Source of the DNA: Diplocloster agilis
GTDB lineage: Bacteria > Bacillota > Clostridia > Lachnospirales > Lachnospiraceae
Length of the DNA: 64,000 bases
Direction of reading: 5' to 3'
NCBI RefSeq assembly: GCF_019042275.1
Contig: NZ_JAHQCW010000028.1
Span: forward strand, 17,676-81,675
A program made the position numbers and the translations under genes. Shown in pieces: positions 18,511 to 27,879 of the stretch. Below the pieces are notes generated by a model. The model did not search any database. It saw only the letters and a list, made by a program, of their open reading frames with translations, and was not told the origin of the DNA. Each line of letters starts with the position of its first letter. Within the stretch, counting starts at the first letter, position 1.

Positions 18511-20958
18511 TTAGCCCAATTGCAACTTTGGATTTCCCTGAAATGCGTTTAAATACGCTTCGCGACATAATAAAGCAATGCTAAAATTTGCATTTCCTGA
18601 GCCGGCGATACTTCTTAAATTATTATAAGCCTTCTCCATTCCTAATTTGTCATTTGCTCGTCTACAGATATCAAAATAATCTTTATGTATATAGAATGAA
18701 TGATCAAATTTAACTAAACCTTCTTCTAATACTTGTAACGCTTTTTCCGTATCGTTATCAATAAATGCCAAATATTTAGCCTTTAACTGGAAATAAATTT
18801 CACTTGCAGCAATTCTATAAATGCTTTCTGCAGTCTCCAAAATATCATTAATGTCTTCCTTCTGACGTTCTGTCAAATCAATCTTGTACATCAAACAGTC
18901 AAAATATGCTTGCATCTGATACAAATTCTCTGGATAATCTCTATAATTCTGTTCTGCTAAATCCAAAGCCGTATCATAATCTTGCATATTAGTATAAATT
19001 AAAACCAATTCTCTCCTAGCTTTGTCATGCCTTGGATTTCTTCCCAGTACATTAAGGTAACTATTCTCTGCCATTTGATATTGTCCCTGCAAACGATAAT
19101 TAAACCCTTTCAGAAAATTATATTGTTGATATGCTTCATTTTCTCTAAAGTATGAAACTTCTGCATCAAATTCTATCATCTTTAATCTTGCCAATGCACT
19201 ACAATAATAAAACTGAATAACATTCTTTGCGTCCTCATCGCTATTCAAAAATAATCTTGATTGTTTCATCTCCTTTACTATATCTAAAACTCTCAAATAC
19301 TTTCCTGCGTTGTACAACTCAATTACCGATTTAACATATACCGTTGCATATAGAAATCTATCAGGCACAGAAACATTATTTTTCAAGTTTTCTTTGACAT
19401 AATATGAAAACTCAGAAAACGACAAATAATTCATGTATTGTGGATCTTCCATTCTTTTGGTGAATTCTTCAATGTTATCATTAAGAATACCTTTTATGTC
19501 ATCTGTCATGCTAAATCCACTTCTCAAAACATAATCTCTAATGACAGAATTCAACTTTAGATATTCCCCTGATGTTCCTACTGTACTACAAATAGTAAAC
19601 ATTTTAATTCTACTTAATATTTGGCGGTATACAGCATTTTTTTTAATAACATATTCAACCAAACTGACTGGAACGGTTCCTAATTGAGCAATTAATGCCA
19701 AAAATCCATTGTATTCTTCTTTTAAATTATCTTCTATTATAACATCTAAAATTTTTGCCGAATTTACTTTAGGCATATCATATACCAAATAAGAATTATC
19801 TTTTACATACTGTATACTCTGATTATCGCATGCTAATTCTACACAATACTGTATTTGAAGAGGATAACCTGTTAGTATTTCTGTAAAAAAGTCAATATCT
19901 TCCTCTTCAAAAGGAATGCCACATATTTTAGAATAACCTCTTAAAAAACCGAATGTGTCACTTGGTTCTAAGTTTTGCAGCGAGATTTGAAATACATTTT
20001 TATTTCTACGATACCTAAAAGAGTTCAAACTGATTCTTGTAATTATTACCAATGTCACCTTTCGCCCTATTTTTTCTAAGACTTTTTCAAACCAATATGT
20101 GATTTCTGATGATTTAACAAGACACATATCATCTTCAACAAAAATTTGCTCACGATATTTTTGAGCTGTATTTAATAACTCTACCAAAATATCAATTTTA
20201 TCATCCATACTTCCTAATTTAGCAATATCATCATTATTATAATCACCTAGTCCCAAATCACTATTCAGTTTCATGATAAAATCATCGATAGAATCATTCT
20301 GAGATAACGATATGCTCATAGGAAAATAATATCTTTCCATCATTTGTGAATCCTTCAATGCTGCACGTGCAAACGCCCTCCTACCAATACCATCAATCCC
20401 AGAAATTACAAGACATTTTATATGCCGTAATTTACCATTTTCATCTCTTTCGTCTAGTTTTTCTTTAAATGTCTTTTTTTCCAAATCTCTTCCATAGAAA
20501 AAGTTTAACTTATTATCAAAGTCAATTTCTTTTTCCATTCTAAGCCTCGTTAATTGTTCCTCAATCTTTTTGCATGCCACTTTATAATTTTGTATATGTC
20601 TCAGGTTATAAGCTCCAAAACCAGTCTTTAAAAAGTCCGGTATTCTTGTATCTGCATATGCTATGGAGTCATCAATAATTATCGGAAATATCTGTGATAG
20701 TTTTTTACTATCGTTATTAAGATGTTCTTGAGCCTGATAAATCTCTTTTTTCACCCATTCTGATTCTAAAGAATCGTTGGAAATAAAGAATACAAATATA
20801 TCTGCGTCATCTATTCCCTTAAAAATTTCTTTAATAGTCTGCATCCCTGCCTCAAATGTCATTTCGTCAAAAACACATCTGTCTCCGCCAAAATACTCAT
20901 AAATCGGTCTAACATAATTCTTATTTTTACTACTATGTGATAAAAATATCTTGTCCAT
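18511..20958 (-). CDS. TIR domain-STAND NTPase-TPR protein, candidate NADase defence effector
   Basis: An 815-residue protein. The N-terminal TIR domain (about 1-135) starts KIFLSHSSKN and has SEWVKKEI with Glu72 at the usual catalytic place of NAD-cleaving TIRs. Then comes a STAND-type NTPase (about 155-420). Its P-loop GIDGIGRRAFA (187-197) lacks the usual Lys, and IFVEDD may be Walker B. The C-terminal half (about 540-800) is helical with TPR-like repeats, a likely sensor. AAGGAG precedes the ATG. It lies 57 bp downstream of the SMC-like ATPase gene on the same strand. Bacterial TIR-NLR proteins kill the infected cell by NAD depletion on phage sensing; that role is inferred here. Confidence 0.82.
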   Translation of the reverse strand: MDKIFLSHSSKNKNYVRPIYEYFGGDRCVFDEMTFEAGMQTIKEIFKGIDDADIFVFFISNDSLESEWVKKEIYQAQEHLNNDSKKLSQIFPIIIDDSIAYADTRIPDFLKTGFGAYNLRHIQNYKVACKKIEEQLTRLRMEKEIDFDNKLNFFYGRDLEKKTFKEKLDERDENGKLRHIKCLVISGIDGIGRRAFARAALKDSQMMERYYFPMSISLSQNDSIDDFIMKLNSDLGLGDYNNDDIAKLGSMDDKIDILVELLNTAQKYREQIFVEDDMCLVKSSEITYWFEKVLEKIGRKVTLVIITRISLNSFRYRRNKNVFQISLQNLEPSDTFGFLRGYSKICGIPFEEEDIDFFTEILTGYPLQIQYCVELACDNQSIQYVKDNSYLVYDMPKVNSAKILDVIIEDNLKEEYNGFLALIAQLGTVPVSLVEYVIKKNAVYRQILSRIKMFTICSTVGTSGEYLKLNSVIRDYVLRSGFSMTDDIKGILNDNIEEFTKRMEDPQYMNYLSFSEFSYYVKENLKNNVSVPDRFLYATVYVKSVIELYNAGKYLRVLDIVKEMKQSRLFLNSDEDAKNVIQFYYCSALARLKMIEFDAEVSYFRENEAYQQYNFLKGFNYRLQGQYQMAENSYLNVLGRNPRHDKARRELVLIYTNMQDYDTALDLAEQNYRDYPENLYQMQAYFDCLMYKIDLTERQKEDINDILETAESIYRIAASEIYFQLKAKYLAFIDNDTEKALQVLEEGLVKFDHSFYIHKDYFDICRRANDKLGMEKAYNNLRSIAGSGNANFSIALLCREAYLNAFQGNPKLQLG

Positions 20959-21015
20959 TTTAACTCCTTCTTTTGTTCTCCAACAGTTCCCTTATAAAAC
21001 TCACTATTTCACATA

Positions 21016-22473
21016 TTATTTAAAATTCACTTCAATCAAACGTTCTTTAATTTCTATAATGTTCACTTCATCAAAATTATAATTAAAAATAGAAGCAATA
21101 ATAATCTGATGATCAGCAAAATCTCTTTTCAAAATATCCATCATAAGTTTGATATTGGCTTGGTCAACTTCTTTTCCACTCGGTGAATCAAGCATTATAG
21201 GTAATTTGATTTTTAAAGCATCCTCAATTACAGTAATATATGCAAGCCTGAATGCAAACGCCGTTTTATGCAGAACTGCCCCCGAAAGCTCTTTGAGGTT
21301 AGAGGTAAAAAGATACGATGCAGGTATTGTTTCTTTATTACCCAGTCCTAGCTCCTCTGCATATTTGACTACATTATTAGATATTGCTGAAACAATCTCA
21401 TTATTATTCCGAGTAATATTACTAATTTCCGTTCGAATTGATTTAATCTCTTTATCCAATCGTTTAATTTCCTGTTCGATTGCGACAGGGTTCATTGGCA
21501 TTCTCGCTATTCTCTTATCAAATATCTCTAACTGGCTAGCAAACTTATAAAATTCCATCTGCTCATATTCTTTGTCTTTTTCCTTTTCAAGTCTATCTAT
21601 CAATCCAGAAATAGTAGCAAACTCTTTAGATACCATTTTTCTCTTAGAAATCAGTAAGTCTATTGCATCATTCAAACCAACAATATTATCCTCTGTTACG
21701 GGAAAAGTTGACCCATCAGGAGCCTGAACCAATAATTTCATATCAGCAACAAATTTTTTAAATCTTTTATTATCAGATAACGTATTATCAATTCTCCTAA
21801 GTTCCGCCTTTAATCTCTTTTGACGAAAAAGGAGCTGATTTACAGCAACATTTGATTCTTCTTCATAACTATCTGTAACCAGCTCACCTGCTTCTTCATC
21901 CAGAGTTTTCTTATATTGTGCAACGCTAAACATTTGCTTATATTTTGTCATTTCCCTTGATAACTGTGCCTCTTGACGAATCAAATCAGAACAATCACAG
22001 TCTGCTAATCCACGAATTAATTCCTCAATCTTAAAATGGATGCTTCCAATTACAACTCCTCGATTCAGTAACGTCCAGCCCTTTTCTTGATCCACATAAA
22101 AAGCCCCTAATAAATTCCCTAAAACATCAACATTCTCTGTTCCAAAAATAATTGAATGCAAATCATTTTGCTGTTCTGGAAGTACATAAGTTCTTTTTTT
22201 ATTCGCCACTGTAGCTTCAATAGCAATATCATTATGACGTAATAATGAAACCTCCCCCACCGCCTCACAGTCTATTACCATTTCCACTTCACAACAGTCA
22301 AACTTAATCTTCCGAGTGTTGGGAATGTTATAGCCAAGAGCATATAGCATAAAACGAAGAAGGGTAGTTTTACCACAACTATTTTTTACACTATGAATCA
22401 GATTAACACTATCTGAAAATGCAATCGTGCGTTCAAAAAAACCTTCTTTAAGACGTATCGACTTGAATATCAC
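21016..22473 (-). CDS. SMC/Rad50-like ATPase of a defence-type pair
   Basis: A 485-residue ATPase starting with a short beta region, then NSCGKTTLLRF as Walker A (residues 31-41) and FYVDQEKGWTLL near 125. A coiled-coil middle (about 160-375) follows, with Walker B as LPIMLDSPSG near 425. The Glu after the Walker B Asp is replaced by Ser, seen in some SMC-like ATPases of multi-component defence or conflict systems (ABC-3C type, Lamassu relatives). It overlaps the upstream gene by 4 bp (ATGA). No substrate is known. I could not assign it to a named system. Confidence 0.7.
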   Translation of the reverse strand: MIFKSIRLKEGFFERTIAFSDSVNLIHSVKNSCGKTTLLRFMLYALGYNIPNTRKIKFDCCEVEMVIDCEAVGEVSLLRHNDIAIEATVANKKRTYVLPEQQNDLHSIIFGTENVDVLGNLLGAFYVDQEKGWTLLNRGVVIGSIHFKIEELIRGLADCDCSDLIRQEAQLSREMTKYKQMFSVAQYKKTLDEEAGELVTDSYEEESNVAVNQLLFRQKRLKAELRRIDNTLSDNKRFKKFVADMKLLVQAPDGSTFPVTEDNIVGLNDAIDLLISKRKMVSKEFATISGLIDRLEKEKDKEYEQMEFYKFASQLEIFDKRIARMPMNPVAIEQEIKRLDKEIKSIRTEISNITRNNNEIVSAISNNVVKYAEELGLGNKETIPASYLFTSNLKELSGAVLHKTAFAFRLAYITVIEDALKIKLPIMLDSPSGKEVDQANIKLMMDILKRDFADHQIIIASIFNYNFDEVNIIEIKERLIEVNFK

Positions 22474-23477
22474 AGTTTTACCCCCTTCTTAATATTTTGA
22501 ATAACGATTCTATTACGAACTATCCTATATAAAATAATCTGTATTAACCCTTTTTGTAATTCTTCATCAATATCATCCAGATCAAATTCCAGCAAATAAT
22601 TTCTCCATTTATTCAACACAAAATCCATACACTTCTCGGATGGTTTCTTTGCTGATTGGTATGTATTATAATCAGAGAGTACCTTTATAAAAAACTCACA
22701 GCGTTCACAACATGATTCTATAGTATCTCTATATTGACGGACAATTTCATCATATGCACTAGAATCAAATATATCTAAAAAAGAATCGTCACAATGACTA
22801 ACATCGGTAGCAATGACCATAATCGGCCATATTACGTCCTTTTTCTTTAATTGTATAGCAGGGTCTTTTTTTGTGCCATTTTTAAATACTTCTTCATGCC
22901 AGATATTTAGCAGTCTTCTTCCCAAACCAGGAATATTCAAATTCAATTCACCAATAAAATCATCTACTACTTGTTTGACCACTTTATATCTTTCGATGTC
23001 ACTATCTGTTTCAAATGGCAATACTTGTATCATAAACTTTTCAGTATCTAATGGATGGTTTATATTATCTAAATACCCCTTAATTATCTTTTGTGAGGAC
23101 TCGGGCAAGGATAAAAACTCACGATGAGCGGCTCCCAAAAAAATATTTCTGGAGGCATCTTCATTTAAAGGGTTGGGTGAATTGGTAATTAATATTAATT
23201 GCCGTGCATCAACTTTCTGATTTCCTTCTGATAAGGAGTTTAGAGATTTTTCTAAGTTCTTTCGAACATTTCGGAAATCAGAACTACTTTTCTCTACCAC
23301 TTTAGCTTGTGCCAAAATATATTGATTATTTTCCTGTTTCAATTCGATATATTCAAAGTTACCCTCTAAGCGTAATGATTTCAATTCCTCAATATTTTCG
23401 ATCATAAGTACAATTGCTGCATTTACCTGAAAATCAAACCCGAGCATAACAGCATTTGCTCTCCTGCTTTTTGCCAC
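22470..23477 (-). CDS. DUF4297/Cap4-like putative nuclease partner of the SMC-like ATPase
   Basis: About 335 residues. An ATG exists at 23492, but GGAGGG lies 7 bases before a GTG at 23477, which I take as the start. The N-terminus reads GFDFQVNAAIVLM, then EGNFEYIEL and ILAQAKVV. This follows the PD-(D/E)xK layout of DUF4297-like DNases (Glu38, then acidic Glu42/Glu45, then Gln57-x-Lys59). The usual Glu-Asp pair is Glu-Tyr here, so activity is uncertain. The C-terminal 150 residues are helical and unrecognised, possibly the docking part for the ATPase. It is translationally coupled to the SMC-like gene. A Lamassu-like or ABC-3C-like two-component system is the best reading. Confidence 0.6.
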   Translation of the reverse strand: MAKSRRANAVMLGFDFQVNAAIVLMIENIEELKSLRLEGNFEYIELKQENNQYILAQAKVVEKSSSDFRNVRKNLEKSLNSLSEGNQKVDARQLILITNSPNPLNEDASRNIFLGAAHREFLSLPESSQKIIKGYLDNINHPLDTEKFMIQVLPFETDSDIERYKVVKQVVDDFIGELNLNIPGLGRRLLNIWHEEVFKNGTKKDPAIQLKKKDVIWPIMVIATDVSHCDDSFLDIFDSSAYDEIVRQYRDTIESCCERCEFFIKVLSDYNTYQSAKKPSEKCMDFVLNKWRNYLLEFDLDDIDEELQKGLIQIILYRIVRNRIVIQNIKKGVKL

Positions 23478-23519
23478 AAACACACCCTCCATTCACTTAG
23501 AAAACGAAAAATAAAGTAT

Positions 23520-23738
23520 TTAGTATAAACTTATTTTCTCTCCATCCGGCAGCACAAACGCCTGCTCATATCCAACACCAACAGCCTCCGCAATCTCCAC
23601 CATCTCATCAAAGGAAACCGTGCCACGCTTCAACTTTTTATTAAAATTCTGCGGAGTCTGGCCAATGCGTCTGCTCAATTCCGCAAGGCTGATATTCTGT
23701 TTCTCACACAACGCTCTTATCATGTCCGATGTTGTCAT
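23520..23738 (-). CDS. small XRE-type helix-turn-helix regulator
   Basis: A 72-residue Cro/C1-type DNA-binding protein starting MTTSDMIRALCEKQ, with the helix-turn-helix LAELSRRIGQTPQNFNKKL at about residues 17-35. The frame extends upstream to 23792, but GGAGGT 6 bases before the ATG at 23738 fixes the start. Such small XRE proteins are common on clostridial conjugative elements. It lies 42 bp upstream of the putative nuclease gene behind a good promoter, so it may regulate the whole row down to the TIR protein. Confidence 0.8.
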   Translation of the reverse strand: MTTSDMIRALCEKQNISLAELSRRIGQTPQNFNKKLKRGTVSFDEMVEIAEAVGVGYEQAFVLPDGEKISLY

Positions 23739-23763
23739 GATGCACCTCCACCTATATGCGTCT

Positions 23764-23792
23764 ATTATAAACCTCTCGGTTGATAAACACAA
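23764..23792 (-). promoter_or_regulatory. promoter of the XRE regulator and putative defence operon
   Basis: On the minus strand -35 TTGTGT (23787-23792) and a perfect -10 TATAAT (23764-23769) are separated by 17 bp. The XRE start codon follows at 23738. No other clear promoter lies before the next three genes, so this may drive all four. Confidence 0.65.
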
Positions 23793-23859
23793 GCCGGTTT
23801 CCCCAAAGAAAAAACACCCTGCAGCCTATTTCCAAACCATAAGGTGCAACCCTTAATCC

Positions 23860-25100
23860 CTATCTTTCCACATCCACTTTCGCTCCCGATTTGAACTCCA
23901 CTTCAAACCGCTCATCATAAACAGTCACTTTTTCAATCAGCCTCCGTACCAAAAGTTCATCATATTCTGAAATCCCCGCTGTCTGTGTTTTCAGAAACTC
24001 TCGCATTTCCGCAATCTGCTATTTCAGGCATTACCGTTCCACACTGTCCGAGAGTGCCTTTTGCTTTAAGTCCCGCATGCTATCAATCTCCTCTGCCACG
24101 CTTCCATAATCCTTTTTTGAATTTGCCAACCTCAGTAGTTTCTTTTGCAGTTCTTTCAGTTTGGCATTGATTCCTTCAACTGATGTTTCATCCCCTTGCA
24201 AAATAACGGTCTTGATATTCTTCTGCTGAGACTCCATTATAGTATCTCTGCTGCCAAGTACAAGGTTAATGGCTTTTACAACCGTCTCCTGCAGGTCGGA
24301 TTCATGTATGGTCGGTGCATCACAAGCCTTTTGTCCATGCTCCACACGGGTACAGCATCGCCAGACTGTAGAGTGTTTACCCCGATTATTCCATGCGATT
24401 CTGCGGTAAAATTCTCCACACTTCGGGCAGTAAACGATGCTGGACAAAGCGTACTTGCTGCTGTAAACCCGTTTCTTACGTTTCTCTCTGCTGTGGAGGT
24501 TCGCTCTCCGCACCATCTCCTCCTGCACCTGCATATAGAGGTCGCGAGGAATGATCGGCTCATGGCTGTTCTCCACATAATACTGGGGAACAATGCCGTT
24601 GTTCTGCACCCGCTTTTTATTTAGAAAGTCCATAGTATAGGTTTTCTGCAAAAGGGCGTCACCGATGTACTTGTCGTTCATCAGAATCTTCCGCAGGGTT
24701 TCCGGCCGCCACTTCGCTTTGCCAGCCGCCGTAAGGATTCCGTCCGTCTCCAAACCTCTCGCAATCTGCGTCAGGCTGCCGCCCTCCAGGTATTCCTGGT
24801 AGATACGCTTAACCACTTCTGCCTCAACCGGCTAGATGACCAGGTGTCCATCCTCATCTTTCGTGTAACCAAGGAAACGGTTGTGGTTGACCTGTACCTC
24901 TCCATTCTAGTAGCGGTATTGCAAGCCCAGCTTGATGTTCTGACTCAAAGACTGGCTTTCCTGCTGGACGAGGCTCGCCATGATGGTAAGCAGTACCTCG
25001 CCCTTGGAATCCATCGTATTGATATTTTCTTTTTCAAAGACTCCTGACTTTACCAAGGGTCTGCTGTTTTTTTATAAATTTGGATACTTCCTCAACAAAT
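23860..25100 (-). pseudogene. decayed large serine recombinase (TndX/DUF4368-like)
   Basis: The longest open piece (24031-24816) holds the recombinase domain and a zinc-ribbon (YCPKCGEFYRRI with downstream CC and C). Upstream, the same protein continues with stops: a TAG splits GHLVI from PVEAEVVKRIY, another splits LQYRY from NGEVQVNHNRFLGYT. Further up, [20 protein letters not shown] and [12 protein letters not shown] are still readable. Downstream, after stops near 24028, the coiled-coil tail IAEMREFLKTQTAGIS runs to the stop at 23860. The N-terminal catalytic Ser region is gone. It was probably the integrase of a conjugative or mobilisable element. The upstream limit is approximate. Confidence 0.8.
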
Positions 25101-25294
25101 CTTCGCATCCTTCAACTCCTTCTCGACCTTATGAATACGCTGTAAAGGCACATCGCTCCAACAACAGGAAATGATGTGCTTTCTTTTTGTGCCTATAACC
25201 ATCTTGTCTACTCGATACCCCTTTTAACGTAAGCGTCAAATAAAATAGTGTATCGAAAAATAACCGCCAACCTTTTATACTGAAAGGTTGACGG

Positions 25295-26830
25295 TTATTG
25301 ACAGAGTTCCTTCACCATAGGATTCCATGGCAGGTAATCATCCAGATATTCCGGATGTTCCAGGAAAGCACTTCCGGGCATATCTGACAGGATATACTTT
25401 ATGTACTTTATTGGAGCAAGGCCATTCGCCTTGGCTGTCTCAACCAGAGTATAAATCCCGGCACTTGCTGATGCGCCTTTGGGACTGCCTGCAAACAGCC
25501 AGTTTTTTCTGCCGATCACAAATGGACGGATACAGTTTTCTGCTAGCGAATTACTGATAGAACAATGACCATCCTCCAGATACTGGAAGAATTCCTGCCG
25601 GTTATTTAATGCATAATGAAACGCTTTGGAAAGTTTGGATTTCGGCAGCTCTCCGACAGCATTCTTCTCTGCCCATGACCAAAAAGCCTCGAGAAGCGGT
25701 TTCTCGTGGAGCAGTCGTTCTTTTTTCTTTTGGTCTGGGGAGTAGGTCTCCAGTTCGGCTTCCAGATCAAAAAGTTTATTCAGCCGGAGGATCGCTTCTG
25801 CGGGTTTTGATGCTTCTGGGGTATGGACATCTTTGGGAAGCGCGTCTACAAAAGTCCGTCGCAGATGCGTATAGCACAGGCACCGCTTTACTCCTATGAT
25901 CCCATTGTATCCGGAATAGGCATCCGTGTGGATGTAACCCTCATAGCCTTTCAAAAATGCTTCCGGATATTTTCCACCCCGCCCCGGCTGGTACTCGAAA
26001 TACCGGACAGGGTTTTCCGCATCCTTGATACTGCAGTAAACCCACATGTAAGAATTCGAAGTATTCTTTCGTCCGGGTTCTCCCAGTACCTGCACATGAG
26101 TTTCGTCGATGTGCAGATAGTTCTGCTTCAAAAGTTCCTGTTTGAGACGGTGGACTACATGTCCAAGCCAGTCCCGGTAGACAACCAGAAGCCAATTCGA
26201 CATGGTTGCCCTGCTTAATTTTAATCCCAGGGCTTCCCAGTCTTTTTCCTGACGGTACAAGGGAATGCCTAATTCAAACTTCTGGTGGATGAGCCATGCA
26301 ATGGTGGATGCAGATGCAAGGGAATGCATCACAGGAGGGTACGGGACCGGAGTTTTCTCCATATAAGGAGTTCCTTTTTTGCGGCAGGCTCTGCATTCAT
26401 AAGTTTCCCGGTAATGGTCGATCACTTTGAGCTTTGCTGGAATAAACTGCACCTCCGTGCGGACGAATTCTTCTCCGACTTTTACCATGCTGCTTCCACA
26501 CTTCTCACAAAGCTGTTCACTTTCATCTATGATATGGAGTACTTTGCTATGAGGAATGTTTTCGACCAGTTTTTCTCGCTGGCCGGCATATTTCCTTTTG
26601 CGCAGATGACTTTCTACCTCAACCAGATCCGGTTCCTGTGCATTTGGATCTGAACAAGATTCAATCTCATTAAAAAGAGACATCTGCCCTGCTATCTCCA
26701 GCGTAGATGTCTTTTCAGATTTTGTTCCATAAAGTTTACGGTTCAGGAAATCAACCTGCTCTTTCAGGAGCCGGATCTGGTGTTCCAGTTCTTTAATATG
26801 ATCCTGGTATTCCTGTTCCGTGCTTGACAT
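25295..26830 (-). CDS. tnpC: IS66 transposase (TnpC)
   Basis: About 511 residues of IS66-type DDE transposase. It has an N-terminal coiled coil (EYQDHIKELEHQIRLLKEQV), a zinc-binding segment CEKCGSSMVKVG with a later CRAC, the core with YLHIDETHVQVL and DAYSGYNG (the acidic residues), and the C-terminal SLAENCIRPFVIGRKNW that carries the last catalytic Glu. The frame continues upstream to 26938, but GGAGGG before the ATG at 26830 and the coiled-coil start favour the shorter form. It is full length with no frameshift. Confidence 0.93.
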   Translation of the reverse strand: MSSTEQEYQDHIKELEHQIRLLKEQVDFLNRKLYGTKSEKTSTLEIAGQMSLFNEIESCSDPNAQEPDLVEVESHLRKRKYAGQREKLVENIPHSKVLHIIDESEQLCEKCGSSMVKVGEEFVRTEVQFIPAKLKVIDHYRETYECRACRKKGTPYMEKTPVPYPPVMHSLASASTIAWLIHQKFELGIPLYRQEKDWEALGLKLSRATMSNWLLVVYRDWLGHVVHRLKQELLKQNYLHIDETHVQVLGEPGRKNTSNSYMWVYCSIKDAENPVRYFEYQPGRGGKYPEAFLKGYEGYIHTDAYSGYNGIIGVKRCLCYTHLRRTFVDALPKDVHTPEASKPAEAILRLNKLFDLEAELETYSPDQKKKERLLHEKPLLEAFWSWAEKNAVGELPKSKLSKAFHYALNNRQEFFQYLEDGHCSISNSLAENCIRPFVIGRKNWLFAGSPKGASASAGIYTLVETAKANGLAPIKYIKYILSDMPGSAFLEHPEYLDDYLPWNPMVKELCQ

Positions 26831-26916
26831 GACTTGAAAATCCCTCCGTTTCAATGTTTTTATACTACCATAAAACAGTTGGATTTCCCAGTGGTTATAG
26901 GGATTTTTAGCATTTA

Positions 26917-27270
26917 TTAGTCCTTGTGTGGATGCCATTTTTGCACAGCCTTTGGCTGCTCTGGATTCAGTCCTTCCAAAAGCCAGCGCAGCTGTTGCTC
27001 TGAGATCTGTTTTGCTTCTTCACCGGTCCGCGGCCATTGAAGCCGGCCGCTCTCGTAACGTTTGTATAAAAGGCAGAAGCCATCCCCCTCATAGTGGACC
27101 GCCTTGATTCGGTCAGCCCGTCTTCCACAGAACAGGAATACAGAATTGCTGTATGGATCGAGCTTGAAATTGTATAGGATGATGTCTACCAGCCCGTTGA
27201 GCTGTTTCCTCATGTCGGTGTAGCCCGTGCGGATATAGATGTTCTCCACATGGGAAATATCACCTAACAT
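26917..27270 (-). CDS. tnpB: IS66 accessory protein TnpB
   Basis: A 117-residue IS66 Orf2 protein. Family-typical segments are IYIRTGYTDMRKQLNGL near the start, then NSVFLFCGRRADRIKAVHYE and GDGFCLLYKRYESGRLQWPR. It is needed with TnpA for transposition in the IS66 group; its exact role is unclear. It overlaps TnpA by 7 bp, consistent with coupled translation. Confidence 0.93.
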   Translation of the reverse strand: MLGDISHVENIYIRTGYTDMRKQLNGLVDIILYNFKLDPYSNSVFLFCGRRADRIKAVHYEGDGFCLLYKRYESGRLQWPRTGEEAKQISEQQLRWLLEGLNPEQPKAVQKWHPHKD

Positions 27271-27662
27271 AACTGCACTGCTTTCAGAATGATTTTCAGA
27301 AGCTCGCAGGGAGTATCTTCAAAAAGTTCCACTGTCATTGTGCCGATATGGAGTACCGCGGCAGGAGCAGGACGAGAAACGTGACTGTTTGGGAGGGATA
27401 CTTCTGTAAACTCAGGAGTCGGATCCTGTAAGGGAACAGAGGAAGAGGCAGCAATACATCTGATTCCATTATCCTTACGGGGCAATTCCGCAACAGCAAG
27501 TTTTCTAATCTTTGCCAGCCAGTAATAATAGCTTTTTAAGGAAACACTATTCTGTTCACACCATGCTTGGTTTGTTAAACCTGATGCTCTGCATTGCCGG
27601 ATAATATCCAGCCAGTATTGAAATTTAATCTGCCTATCGGGTGTCAAAGAAGAAAGTTCCAT
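27264..27662 (-). CDS. tnpA: IS66 accessory protein TnpA
   Basis: A 132-residue IS66 Orf1 protein with an N-terminal helix-turn-helix-like part (WLDIIRQCRASGLTNQAWCE, then SLKSYYYWLAKIRK). The C-terminal tail ends EDTPCELLKIILKAV, a common end in this family. It is the first of the three genes, about 100 bp inside the right end of the element. It probably binds the ends or regulates transposition. Confidence 0.85.
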   Translation of the reverse strand: MELSSLTPDRQIKFQYWLDIIRQCRASGLTNQAWCEQNSVSLKSYYYWLAKIRKLAVAELPRKDNGIRCIAASSSVPLQDPTPEFTEVSLPNSHVSRPAPAAVLHIGTMTVELFEDTPCELLKIILKAVQLC

Positions 27663-27879
27663 AAGTCTGCTCCTTTTTTGAATTTAGAGTTTTGAGAGTA
27701 GACTCTAAAAACTCTAACCCTAAGTTTACAGGAGATTCCCCCAGATTTCCCTACACCTTCTTATTTGACGCTTACCTTTTAACAATCCAATCTCAACAAA
27801 GCCCCCAATATCTATCCTGTTAACTCGAATCTCCACCGATTTTTACAGTAGACCAGTTTTCCAAGACCGACAGGGCAAT

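Larger units (their letters stand above)
25229..27775. mobile_element. complete IS66-family insertion sequence with 8-bp target duplication
   Basis: The ends are perfect 15-bp inverted repeats GTAAGCGTCAAATAA (25229-25243, and complement at 27761-27775), starting with GTAA as usual for IS66. Both sides carry the direct repeat CTTTTAAC (25221-25228 and 27776-27783), the 8-bp duplication expected for this family. Inside are the three IS66 genes on the minus strand, all intact. The element is 2547 bp and looks recent and potentially active. It sits in the AT-rich remnant zone behind the serine recombinase. Confidence 0.93.

Noticed and set aside
23520..23738. XRE protein as antitoxin of a toxin-antitoxin pair
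   Set aside because: No small toxin-like gene adjoins; the next gene is a 335-residue protein with other features.
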